DNA of 36,002 nucleotides from an uncultured Bacteroidota bacterium (GTDB lineage: Bacteria > Bacteroidota > Bacteroidia > Chitinophagales > Chitinophagaceae), in assembly GCA_903929425.1 (NCBI GenBank), contig CAIYUO010000088.1:1-36002 (forward strand), written 5' to 3'. Each line of letters starts with the position of its first letter. Position 1 is the stretch's first letter. Both the position numbers and the translations under genes were made by a program. Below are positions 24,043-32,402 of the stretch, piece by piece. A model generated the notes under the pieces. It saw nothing but the letters and a program-made list of their open reading frames with translations. It ran no database searches and was not told the origin of the DNA.

Positions 24043-25134
24043 GTGAAAAAATTAGATTGGTACATATTAAAAAAGTTTTTGAGAGTATTTTTTTTCTCCA
24101 TATTCTTATTTGCGGTCATTGCTATTGTAATAGATATTAGTGAAAAAACAGACGATTTTGTAAGAACAGGTTTATCGGCTACTGAAATTTTCACTCATTA
24201 TTACATAGGTTTCATACCGCATATCATTGCATTGTTATTTCCTTTGTTTGTATTTATTGCCGTTATTTTTTTTACTTCAAAAATGGCAGGGCAAACCGAA
24301 ATTGTGGCGATTATTGCCAGCGGCACTAGCTATAATAGATGGTTAAGGCCTTATTGGATTGGAGGGGTATTATTAGGTTTGTTTTTATGGGTATCCAATC
24401 AATGGATTATACCCAAAGCGGAAAATGTTAGAGGTAGTTTTGAAGCCGCTTACATTGACGCGAATTCCACCTATAATGCACTTTTAACCTCATCATCGGA
24501 TATTTATTTCAGAATTGATTCATTCACTTATGCAGGTATTTATAATTATGACACTGCCAATAGCAGAGGAAGTGGGTTTTTTGCTTATAAAGTAGAGGGC
24601 GGTAAAGTTGTTTATAATATAAGAGCAGAGAATATACAATGGGATACTGCAACAAAAAATTGGCGATTAGTGGAAGTGGTTGAACGAAAAGTGTTGAATG
24701 AAAAAGAAGTTGTTACATCAGCAGTTGAACTTAATAAAAACTATCCATTTAAGCCTGTTGACATCAAAAAGGATAGATACACAAAGGACAAACTCACCAC
24801 ACCTCAACTGATACAACAAATCAAATTGGAGGAATTGAGGGGTGCTGAGGGGCTGAATGAATTGAAAATTGAAAGGTATCGACGTGACGCTTCACCCGTT
24901 TCTGTTTTATTATTAACACTAATTGGCGCGATCGTTGCCGGGAAAAAAGTGCGTGGTGGTAGTGGCTCACATTTGGCCTTAGGTTTCATTATTGCTGCTG
25001 TATTTATTATCACTGATCGATTTTCAACAATCTTCTCCACCAAGGGTAATTTACCTCCATTACTAGCTGCATGGATACCTAATATGATTTTTATATGGGT
25101 GGTTTATTATTTGTACAAAAAAGCACCTAAATAA
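24043..25134 (+). CDS. LptF/LptG-family lipopolysaccharide export permease
   Basis: A 363-residue inner-membrane protein of the YjgP/YjgQ family, the permease half of the Lpt complex that extracts lipopolysaccharide toward the outer membrane. Three N-terminal helices ('YILKKFLRVFFFSIFLFAVIA', 'FIPHIIALLFPLFVFIAVIF', 'WIGGVLLGLFLWVSNQWIIP'), a periplasmic beta-jellyroll of about 160 residues and three C-terminal helices are visible. The start is GTG at 24043, reading MKKLDWYIL, the family's typical N terminus; no suitable ATG exists. Whether it corresponds to LptF or LptG cannot be told. It probably shares a transcript with tgt. Confidence 0.87.
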   Translation: MKKLDWYILKKFLRVFFFSIFLFAVIAIVIDISEKTDDFVRTGLSATEIFTHYYIGFIPHIIALLFPLFVFIAVIFFTSKMAGQTEIVAIIASGTSYNRWLRPYWIGGVLLGLFLWVSNQWIIPKAENVRGSFEAAYIDANSTYNALLTSSSDIYFRIDSFTYAGIYNYDTANSRGSGFFAYKVEGGKVVYNIRAENIQWDTATKNWRLVEVVERKVLNEKEVVTSAVELNKNYPFKPVDIKKDRYTKDKLTTPQLIQQIKLEELRGAEGLNELKIERYRRDASPVSVLLLTLIGAIVAGKKVRGGSGSHLALGFIIAAVFIITDRFSTIFSTKGNLPPLLAAWIPNMIFIWVVYYLYKKAPK

Positions 25135-25146
25135 ACCAATTTTAGT

Positions 25147-25154
25147 TAACTTTA
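25147..25154 (+). promoter_or_regulatory. Possible -7 box of the citrate synthase gene
   Basis: TAACTTTA is a 7/8 match to TA-N2-TTTG, 46 bases before the citrate synthase ATG. No TTTG is present at the normal -33 spacing, so this is a weak call. The predicted start would fall just before or within the palindrome at 25158-25174. Confidence 0.3.
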
Positions 25155-25157
25155 CGC

Positions 25158-25174
25158 GTCATTTTAAAAATGAC
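25158..25174. promoter_or_regulatory. Palindrome in the citrate synthase leader
   Basis: GTCATTTTAAAAATGAC is an odd-length palindrome with perfect 8-base arms around one central base. It begins four bases after the proposed -7 box. It could be an operator at the transcription start; as RNA it could form only a 6-bp stem with a 5-base loop, without a downstream T tract, so a terminator is unlikely. Confidence 0.35.
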
Positions 25175-25200
25175 AATCATCATAAACTAAAGGTGCATTT

Positions 25201-26517
25201 ATGGAAGCGATTAAGGATCTGTTCAGTGTTAAAGCTACAGCTGCTGCAACTGAGATAAAAGAAATCATTAAAACACACGGGGAAAAGAAAATTGGTGAAG
25301 TAACACTTGCGCAAGCATACCAAGGAATGCGTGGCATAACAGGGTTGGTTACTGAAACTAGTTTATTAGATGCCCAAGAAGGAATTCGTTTTCGCGGATT
25401 CTCAATTCCAGAATTACAAGACAAATTGCCTAAAGCACCAGGAGGAGATGAGCCATTGCCTGAAGGATTATTTTATTTAATGATGGTAGGTGAATTGCCT
25501 ACTGCCAATGACGTAAAAGAAATTACCAACAACTGGCAAAGAAGAAGCCATGTTCCAACACATGTATTTGATGTTATCGACGCATTCCCATTGAGTGCAC
25601 ATCCAATGACTATGTATGTTGCAGCGGTGATGGCGTTACAAACTGAGAGTAAATTTTCAGCTGAGTATGCTAAAGGAATGAACAAGAAAGATTATTGGCA
25701 ATACACATATGATGACTCCATGGATTTGATTGCAAGATTACCAAGAATAGCTGCTTATATCTATCGCAGAAAATATAAAAATAACGAACATATTCATCCA
25801 AATGGTTTATTAGACTGGGCAGGTAACCTTGCATATATGATGGGCTTTGAGGATGAAAGCACAAAAGAATTAATGCGTTTATACATGACCATTCATGCCG
25901 ACCATGAAGGCGGTAATGTATCAGCGCATACAACCCACTTAGTAGGTTCTGCCTTGAGCGATCCTTATTTAAGTTACGCTGCAGGAATGAACGGATTAGC
26001 TGGTCCTTTACATGGTTTAGCTAACCAAGAAGTTATCAAATGGATTTTTGAAATGCAAGAAGCAATTGGTTCTGATAGTCCTACAAAAGAACAAATTGTG
26101 GACTATGTTCAAAAAACATTGGCATCAGGAAAAGTGGTACCAGGTTATGGTCATGCGGTATTAAGAAAAACCGATCCTCGTTTCACTGCTCAAATGGCAT
26201 TTGGTAAAAAACATTTACCAGACGATAAGTTAGTGAACACGGTTTGGAACATATATGAAACAGTACCACCTATTTTAGAATCATTAGGAAAAGTAAAAAA
26301 TCCTTGGCCTAATGTGGACGCACACAGCGGTGCCTTATTAGTGCACTATGGTATCGTTGAATACGAATTCTATACCGTTTTATTTGCAGTAAGTCGTGCC
26401 TTAGGAGTTTTAGCTAGCTTAACATGGGATAGAGCATTAGGCTTCCCATTAGAGCGTCCAAAATCAGTAACTACTGAAGCGGTAAAGCTTTGGTTGGATG
26501 GCAAGGGAGAAATTTAG
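25201..26517 (+). CDS. gltA: Citrate synthase, eukaryotic (mitochondrial) type
   Basis: A 438-residue enzyme that condenses acetyl-CoA and oxaloacetate into citrate, the entry to the TCA cycle. It follows the mitochondrial enzyme almost segment by segment: 'ETSLLDAQEGIRFRGFSIPE', 'PLPEGLFYLMMVGELPT', 'LSAHPMTMYVAAV', 'HADHEGGNVSAHTTHLVGSA'. The catalytic residues are His271 ('GPLHGLANQEV'), His318 ('VPGYGHAVLRKTDPR') and Asp373 ('NVDAHSG'), equivalent to His274, His320 and Asp375 of the pig enzyme. It has no presequence. The hexameric GltA-type features of proteobacteria are absent. The gene stands alone, with its own leader palindrome upstream. Confidence 0.93.
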   Translation: MEAIKDLFSVKATAAATEIKEIIKTHGEKKIGEVTLAQAYQGMRGITGLVTETSLLDAQEGIRFRGFSIPELQDKLPKAPGGDEPLPEGLFYLMMVGELPTANDVKEITNNWQRRSHVPTHVFDVIDAFPLSAHPMTMYVAAVMALQTESKFSAEYAKGMNKKDYWQYTYDDSMDLIARLPRIAAYIYRRKYKNNEHIHPNGLLDWAGNLAYMMGFEDESTKELMRLYMTIHADHEGGNVSAHTTHLVGSALSDPYLSYAAGMNGLAGPLHGLANQEVIKWIFEMQEAIGSDSPTKEQIVDYVQKTLASGKVVPGYGHAVLRKTDPRFTAQMAFGKKHLPDDKLVNTVWNIYETVPPILESLGKVKNPWPNVDAHSGALLVHYGIVEYEFYTVLFAVSRALGVLASLTWDRALGFPLERPKSVTTEAVKLWLDGKGEI

Positions 26518-26604
26518 TAAATAACGAATATTCCAAAGGTATTAAGTGAGTATAATAAATTCATTTTACTTATAAAAAAAATATTAAATACGATTAAATT
26601 TTCA

Positions 26605-26612
26605 TATGTTTG
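26605..26612 (+). promoter_or_regulatory. -7 box upstream of the NHL lipoprotein gene
   Basis: TATGTTTG fully matches TA-N2-TTTG and lies 26 bases before the ATG at 26639, a reasonable leader length. The region 20 bases upstream is A/T only, with no TTTG -33 element. Confidence 0.4.
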
Positions 26613-26638
26613 TGATGAATAATCAAATATAAAACATC

Positions 26639-27805
26639 ATGAAATATTTTTATTTTTTAATATTTATTTTAGCAGTAAGTTGTAGTAAAAGTGATTCTAA
26701 TGTAAATAACACAAAGACTAGTGTTTTTTCAGGTTGTGATTCAATTAAAAAAAATTTAATAGTTACTACATATAAAGATAGTGTAAGATTATCATCATGT
26801 TTCATTTTATCACATATTGATTCTCTATATCTTTTTCCTAACAATTTTGTAAATAAAATATCAACAATTGCAGGTAATGGAACTGAAATTTCTGCTGGTG
26901 ATGGAGGTCAGGCTATTAATAGTTCTCTCTATCATCCAAGATATTTAAGTTTAGATAGGCGAAATGGTGATATTTTCGTACAAGATCAAGGAACTGGTAT
27001 CAGAAAAATATCATCAGCAGGTATTATTACGACAGTTGTAAAATTTGGTGCAAATTTGGGAGCTGTAAATGGTTTTACATTTGATAGTTTAGGTAATTAT
27101 TACTTTACGATTCAAGATGTGGCAAATGGTTCAGTTATTAAAAAAGTTTCTCAAACTGGTGTAATAACTAAAATTGCTGGGGATGGTTATAATCTTGCTT
27201 ATGCTGGTGATGGATCATCTGCTTTAAATGTTTCATTGAATTTTCCAACTAATATACTTGTGGATAATTCAAATAATATAATATTTTACGATCAAGGAAA
27301 CGGAGTTGTAAGAAAAATTAATACTTCTGGGATAATTTCTACATTAAATAGCACTAAAATATTTTATGGAACTGATTTGAAATATGATACCAAATCTGGG
27401 GATCTTTATCTTTCTACTACAACATCATCTAGTTCAGATACTTATCAAATATGGAGAATTTCAAGTGATGGAACGACAACAAGAATTGCTGGTGGTAAAC
27501 TTAACTCATATGAAAATGGTGCAAAAGCAATAGATACTAGAATATTTTGCGATGCTATGTTTCTTGATGATAATGGCAATATTTATTTTTCAGATTTACA
27601 ACATCATCAGATATATAAAATTTTTAAGTCTGGTATAATCTATCTTATAGCAGGAACGGGTGAAAAAGGTTTTAGTGGAGATGGTGGTAATGCTTTGTCT
27701 GCAACTTTAAATTGGCCTTTTGGTATTACAATGGATAAAAATGGTGATATTTATTTCTCAGATATGATGAATAACAGAATTAGGAAAATAACAATTGCGA
27801 AATAA
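26639..27805 (+). CDS. NHL-repeat beta-propeller lipoprotein
   Basis: A 388-residue envelope lipoprotein. The signal peptide ends in a lipobox (ILAVS-C, Cys15). From about residue 75 the protein is built of NHL-type blades: recurring AGDG segments ('ISAGDGGQA', 'AYAGDGSSA', 'GFSGDGGNA') that begin a blade, and paired 'GDIYFSDMMNNRIRKI'-like strands that end it, roughly five blades. NHL propellers bind proteins or polysaccharides, and no catalytic function can be assigned. By eye the gene is more AT-rich, with more AAT/AAA/ATA codons, than gltA upstream. It stands alone between gltA and tRNA-Ala, which together with its composition suggests an accessory gene. Confidence 0.75.
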   Translation: MKYFYFLIFILAVSCSKSDSNVNNTKTSVFSGCDSIKKNLIVTTYKDSVRLSSCFILSHIDSLYLFPNNFVNKISTIAGNGTEISAGDGGQAINSSLYHPRYLSLDRRNGDIFVQDQGTGIRKISSAGIITTVVKFGANLGAVNGFTFDSLGNYYFTIQDVANGSVIKKVSQTGVITKIAGDGYNLAYAGDGSSALNVSLNFPTNILVDNSNNIIFYDQGNGVVRKINTSGIISTLNSTKIFYGTDLKYDTKSGDLYLSTTTSSSSDTYQIWRISSDGTTTRIAGGKLNSYENGAKAIDTRIFCDAMFLDDNGNIYFSDLQHHQIYKIFKSGIIYLIAGTGEKGFSGDGGNALSATLNWPFGITMDKNGDIYFSDMMNNRIRKITIAK

Positions 27806-27842
27806 TTCTGTAAATAATTAAAATAATATATTAATCTTTCAC

Positions 27843-27873
27843 CTTGCTATTACCCCATTTGAGCTTAGCTTTA
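27843..27873 (+). promoter_or_regulatory. Promoter of tRNA-Ala
   Basis: CTTG at 27843-27846 and TAGCTTTA at 27866-27873 are 19 bases apart, close to the TTTG / TA-N2-TTTG consensus. The predicted start is only a few bases before the mature tRNA 5' end at 27884. Confidence 0.5.
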
Positions 27874-27883
27874 CACCCTTTAA

Positions 27884-27956
<73 letters not shown>

Positions 27957-28025
27957 CTAGTAACCGCTTATGTAATTGTAATCGGGTTTTAAAATACAAT
28001 GCAACCATTGTTTTTCCATTAACCT

Positions 28026-28033
28026 TACTTTTG
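28026..28033 (+). promoter_or_regulatory. -7 box upstream of the outer-membrane receptor gene
   Basis: TACTTTTG is a full match to TA-N2-TTTG, 17 bases before the ATG at 28051. The nearest TTG-like -33 (28008-28010) is only 15 bases upstream, shorter than normal, so the promoter call rests on the -7 box. Confidence 0.42.
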
Positions 28034-28050
28034 CAACTCTAAGAAAGATT

Positions 28051-30462
28051 ATGAGGAAAATAGTACAGCTCGTTTTATTCGTTTTATTTATTATTCAAGT
28101 TGGGCAATTAGCTGCTCAAAACACCCAAGTGCGTATTAAGGTGACCGATAAAAATGGTAAACCATTTAGCATGGCATTTGTGTTGTATTATCCAAAAGTT
28201 AAACCAACTGAAACGTTTAATATACAAAAGGCAAAAAAAATTACAGTTGACTCTTTGGGTATTGCTGCTTTAAATGTTGATACTGCTAAAAGTTATTTTT
28301 TCCGAAGCAGCTGGGTGGGATATCAAATTACCGACACGGTATTTGATTTTGCTAGCAAAAATGAACAGCTTATTGTATTAAAAGAAAGTAACTCCATGTT
28401 GAATGAAGTTGTGGTAAAATCAAGTAAGCCATTAATTCGTCAGGAGGATGATAAGTCGGTGGTGGATCCTGAACCTTTAGCGGCAAGCAGCACCAATGCA
28501 TATGAAACCGTGGAAAAAATTCCAGGCATATTTGTTGACCAGGATGGTAACATTTATTTAAATGGATTATCGCCCGCTGCTGTTCAAATTAATGGTAGGG
28601 ATTTGAAAATGAGTGCGGCTGATATTGCTATTCTTTTAAAAAGTTTGCCACCTAATGCCATCCAAAAAATTGAATTAATCAGAACACCTTCTGCTAAGTA
28701 TGATGCCTCTGGTGGCGGGGGTGTAGTGAATGTAGTATTAATGAAAGGCATTAAATTAGGTTTAAATGGTTCTGTGAATAGTGGCTTTGCACAAGGTGTT
28801 TATGGCAATCAATTTATTGGTTTTAATTTGGCCAACAATAACGATAAACTTACTTCTTATGTAAACGCGCAGTTTAGTAATAACAATGGGTATTCCATTA
28901 CAACTTCTGACAGGAGTGTTACCTTGGATACTTTACTTAAACAAAATGCAAGAACGGTTTCACCAAATACATCCATCAATATGGGTTATGGTTTTGGTAA
29001 AACGGTTGGTGATCATTGGGAATTAAATTATGATGGTAGGTTGAGCCAAAATAAATCAGATAATAGTACAGTAAATGCATCAATCGTTAAAGTAGTATCA
29101 CTCAATAAAAATTTAAGTGAATTAAATTCATTAGTTCAAAATAATGGATTAAATAAATTCTTTAATCAAACTTTAAGAGCTAAATATAAATTAGATACGG
29201 TAGGTGGAGAATGGGTGAATGACTTTGCATTTACTTTTTCAAATGGCAATACGGACCAAGTGTACTTAAATACTTTTTTAAGTAATAGTAATTTAGCTAG
29301 GGGTGATGGCCAATACGGGAATGACAGAACTTATTTTACGTATCAATCTGATTTTAAAAAAAAATGGTTAGGATTGGTAACAGAAGCGGGTATTAAGACT
29401 TCTACCTTATATTTTAAAAATAGGGCTAGTTATACAAAAACAGTTTCAAATGTTACTAGCTTAGATCCTTTGAGAACGAATAGCTTTGATTATAAAGAAC
29501 AAATTAATGCAGCTTATTTACAAGCTTCTAAAACATGGGGGCCTGTTATTTTAAAAGTAGGTACTCGATTTGAACAAACAATAATGCAAGGTCATCAATT
29601 GGTGCCAAAGGATACTACTTTTTCAGTCAATAGAACAGATCCTTTTCCATATGTGTATTTAAGTCGGAAAATTATCAACATCATGCAATATGAACTGCGT
29701 GGGTTTTTAGTTTACCGAAAAACCATAAGTAGACCTTCCTATGATTATTTAACTCCTTTCGCTAAGTATATTGATCCTTATTTATATGAAATAGGAAATC
29801 CTAATCTAAGGCCACAATTTACTACTAACTATGAAGCAAATATCAGTGTGGATGATAAGCCCTTGTTCGCCTATGGAATTAATGAAACAAAAGATATTTT
29901 CACGAATGTTGTATACCAATCACCCACCAATAAACAAATTAGTTATCGTACATATGATAATTTAGGAAAAAGTAGAGAAACTTATTTTAGAATTTTGGGT
30001 GTGATTCCTCCAGGAAAAAAATTCTTTGCAGTTTTAGGTACGCAGTATAATCGTAATGATTATAATGGATTTTATGAGGGGAAGCCTATCTCATTTAATA
30101 AAGGAACATGGACCTTGTTTACTTTCCAGTCGCTAAAGTTGGATGGCCTCTCAACCATTACACTAAATGGTTTTTGGAGATTTAGTGGACAACAACAATT
30201 TTATGAGTTATCGGATTTCGGCTCCTTGAATACTTCTATTAACAGGCAATTTTTAAAGAAAAAACTAATTGTAACAGCAAGCTACAATGACTTTTTATTT
30301 ACCAATAAAAACAATTTCACATTGCGTCAAGGTACTCAAAATGCAATTGGATACAGAGAAAATGATACAAGACGTTGGGGTTTGTCCTTACGTTATAATT
30401 TTGGATTTAAACCTAAAGAAAATAAGATGGACATGTTGGATGTTGGAAATGACAACAAATAG
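28051..30462 (+). CDS. Outer membrane beta-barrel family receptor (TonB-dependent-receptor-like)
   Basis: An 803-residue outer-membrane protein. After the signal peptide (about 1-22, ending QLAAQ) comes an N-terminal beta-sandwich of the carboxypeptidase-regulatory type (about 24-110). A plug domain follows ('ETVEKIPGIFVDQDGNIYLNG', 'VQINGRDLKMSAADI', then 'IELIRTPSAKYDASGGGGVVNVVL'), and a barrel of about 550 residues with 'YLSRKI..YELRGFLVYRKTISRPSYDYLTPF' and 'IGNPNLRPQFTTNYE' motifs of the family usually called outer membrane beta-barrel protein. No SusD partner is next to it, so it is not a typical SusCD pair. The ligand is unknown. Its stop is one base from the stop of the convergent transporter gene. 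Confidence 0.85.
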   Translation: MRKIVQLVLFVLFIIQVGQLAAQNTQVRIKVTDKNGKPFSMAFVLYYPKVKPTETFNIQKAKKITVDSLGIAALNVDTAKSYFFRSSWVGYQITDTVFDFASKNEQLIVLKESNSMLNEVVVKSSKPLIRQEDDKSVVDPEPLAASSTNAYETVEKIPGIFVDQDGNIYLNGLSPAAVQINGRDLKMSAADIAILLKSLPPNAIQKIELIRTPSAKYDASGGGGVVNVVLMKGIKLGLNGSVNSGFAQGVYGNQFIGFNLANNNDKLTSYVNAQFSNNNGYSITTSDRSVTLDTLLKQNARTVSPNTSINMGYGFGKTVGDHWELNYDGRLSQNKSDNSTVNASIVKVVSLNKNLSELNSLVQNNGLNKFFNQTLRAKYKLDTVGGEWVNDFAFTFSNGNTDQVYLNTFLSNSNLARGDGQYGNDRTYFTYQSDFKKKWLGLVTEAGIKTSTLYFKNRASYTKTVSNVTSLDPLRTNSFDYKEQINAAYLQASKTWGPVILKVGTRFEQTIMQGHQLVPKDTTFSVNRTDPFPYVYLSRKIINIMQYELRGFLVYRKTISRPSYDYLTPFAKYIDPYLYEIGNPNLRPQFTTNYEANISVDDKPLFAYGINETKDIFTNVVYQSPTNKQISYRTYDNLGKSRETYFRILGVIPPGKKFFAVLGTQYNRNDYNGFYEGKPISFNKGTWTLFTFQSLKLDGLSTITLNGFWRFSGQQQFYELSDFGSLNTSINRQFLKKKLIVTASYNDFLFTNKNNFTLRQGTQNAIGYRENDTRRWGLSLRYNFGFKPKENKMDMLDVGNDNK

Positions 30463-30463
30463 T

Positions 30464-31675
30464 TTACGCTCCCTTTAATTTTTCAATTACTGCAAATACA
30501 CTCATCGTTCCCATGAGTATAACTACCAGCCAACCACATAATTGAATCCAAATAGGATAGGCATACTGTTTTAGTATCGTAATTTTCCTACTAGCTATAA
30601 GCATAATTGCCAAAGCAAAGGGAAGAATAAAGCCATTCAACAATCCTGCTAGCAAAAGCAATTCCTTTGGCTTCCCAATAATTACAAATAATAGGGTAGT
30701 AAAAATGATAAAACCACTTATAATGGTTCTTTCTTGCTTAATTATTTTATGTTTAAAATGTTTTATAAAACTAAAGGAAGTATAGGATGCGCCAATAACG
30801 GATGAAATAGCAGCACTCCATAAAACAATTCCGAAAATAAAAAGACCCCATCTTCCGCCAGCTGATTCGAAAATGGTTGCAGCAGGATTATTTTTATCTA
30901 AATGAATACCCTTGGTAACAATACCTACTGCTGCTAAGAATAAAATATAACGCATGATGGAGGAAATAATGATACCACTACTTGCACTTTTAGTTACAAA
31001 CGGAATTTGGCTTGGTCCACTAATACCAGCATCAATTAAACGATGCGCACCTGAAAAAGTAATGTAGCCTCCAACAGTACCTCCAACAATGGTAACAATT
31101 GCAAGTAAGGAAATTTTTTCAGGGACAAAAGTGTGATGCACTGCGTCTAATATAGGAGGGTTTGCTGCATAAACGATTAATAAGGTTAATCCAATTTTAA
31201 TGATGCCTAAATATTTTGTGATTACATCTAACATTTTTCCAATTTCTTGTATCCAAAATATTAGTATGGCAATAACACCACTTATCATGGCGCCTTTTGC
31301 AAATGAAATGCCCGTTAAAATATTTAGAGCTAGCCCGCATCCTGCAATATTTCCAATGTTGAATGCTAGGCCGCCTAATACCACAAGTAGAGATAACAAA
31401 TTGCCAAGGCCTGGTAATAATTCATTGGCAATTTCTTGTGCGCGCATACCACTTAAAGTAATGCATCTCCAAATATTAATTTGAGCGCCTAAATCAAGTA
31501 ATATTGAAATAAGAATTACAAAACCAAAGCTGCTCACTAATTGCTCGGTGTAAACTGATGTTTGTGTAAGAAAACCCGGCCCAATGGAAGAGTTAGCCAT
31601 CAAAAAGGCAGCACCTATACTAACTCCTGTTAAAGAGGGTATAAGTGTGGTTGTTTTAGTATTTTTTAAGTTCAA
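30464..31675 (-). CDS. NRAMP-fold transporter of the 5-oxoprolinase operon (metal-site residues absent)
   Basis: A 403-residue inner-membrane protein with about 11 helices and the overall NRAMP pattern. In classical NRAMP metal importers helix 1 carries DPGN and helix 6 carries MPH. Here the corresponding stretches read IGPGF (31-35) and VGGY (201-204), so the metal-coordinating Asp, Asn and Met are all replaced. This argues against divalent metal transport. The start is TTG at 31675, overlapping the pxpA 3' end by 20 bases; the first in-frame ATG is at residue 26, inside helix 1. Bacillus subtilis has an NRAMP-like gene (ycsG) beside its pxpA homologue. I infer uptake of 5-oxoproline or a related compound; this is not demonstrated. 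Confidence 0.8.
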   Translation of the reverse strand: MNLKNTKTTTLIPSLTGVSIGAAFLMANSSIGPGFLTQTSVYTEQLVSSFGFVILISILLDLGAQINIWRCITLSGMRAQEIANELLPGLGNLLSLLVVLGGLAFNIGNIAGCGLALNILTGISFAKGAMISGVIAILIFWIQEIGKMLDVITKYLGIIKIGLTLLIVYAANPPILDAVHHTFVPEKISLLAIVTIVGGTVGGYITFSGAHRLIDAGISGPSQIPFVTKSASSGIIISSIMRYILFLAAVGIVTKGIHLDKNNPAATIFESAGGRWGLFIFGIVLWSAAISSVIGASYTSFSFIKHFKHKIIKQERTIISGFIIFTTLLFVIIGKPKELLLLAGLLNGFILPFALAIMLIASRKITILKQYAYPIWIQLCGWLVVILMGTMSVFAVIEKLKGA

Positions 31676-32402
31676 TATTATTATTCTTTAGTGCTTCATA
31701 TATGGATTCCGAAAATGTAATGGCATTAGGACCATCACCATGAATACAAATGGTATCTACTTTTAAATCGATGATATCACCTTGTAAGCTAACAACTTTA
31801 TTTTCATTTATTAAACCAATTACTTGTTGTATTACTTGATCAACATTTTCTATCATCGCATGTGATAAATGCCTTGGCGTAAGTTGTCCGTTTTTTTGAT
31901 AGGATCTATCAGCAAAAGCTTCTCTATAAAATGGTTGACCATTCATAATGGCTTCCTGAACTGTAAAACTTCCACTTAATCCATATATAATTAAAGTAGG
32001 ATCAATAGCTTGAATTGTTTGAACAAATGTTTTACTCAATAAAGCATCTTTAGCACAATCATTATATAAAGCCCCATGCAATTTAACATGATGTATAGGA
32101 ACACCCATTTGAATAGCAATTTTTTCGAACAAATAATATTGATCAGCAATGAGTTCGGCTAATTCTAGTACAGATATAAATTGGGATACTCTTCCAAAAT
32201 TTTCTAAATCGTAATAACTAGGATGTGCGCCAATCGCAACATTATGTTTTAGGGCTATTTCAATGGTCCTTTTAATGGTATCTGCATTTCCTGTATGTCC
32301 TCCACAAGCTATATTGGCACTGCTTATAAAAGGCATAATATAGGATTCATTTCCCATGCCTTCACCCATGTCACAGTTAATATCAATACTTAAATGGTGC
32401 AT
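31656..32402 (-). CDS. pxpA: 5-oxoprolinase subunit A (LamB/YcsF family)
   Basis: A 248-residue protein matching LamB/YcsF. PxpA works with PxpB and PxpC to open 5-oxoproline to glutamate at the cost of ATP. Signature segments: DINCDMGEG at the N terminus, 'ANIACGGHTGNADT', 'GAHPSYYDLENFGR', the KLHGALYN motif, 'EAFADRSY' and 'DTICIHGDGPNA' near the end, with conserved Asp/His residues of the deacetylase-like TIM barrel. The ATG overlaps the end of pxpC by 20 bases, and its own end overlaps the transporter start by 20 bases, so all four genes should be co-translated. Confidence 0.92.
   Translation of the reverse strand: MHHLSIDINCDMGEGMGNESYIMPFISSANIACGGHTGNADTIKRTIEIALKHNVAIGAHPSYYDLENFGRVSQFISVLELAELIADQYYLFEKIAIQMGVPIHHVKLHGALYNDCAKDALLSKTFVQTIQAIDPTLIIYGLSGSFTVQEAIMNGQPFYREAFADRSYQKNGQLTPRHLSHAMIENVDQVIQQVIGLINENKVVSLQGDIIDLKVDTICIHGDGPNAITFSESIYEALKNNNIELKKY

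Noticed and set aside
28051..30462. SusC-type receptor of a polysaccharide locus
   Set aside because: The barrel belongs to the shorter outer-membrane beta-barrel family and no SusD gene is adjacent.
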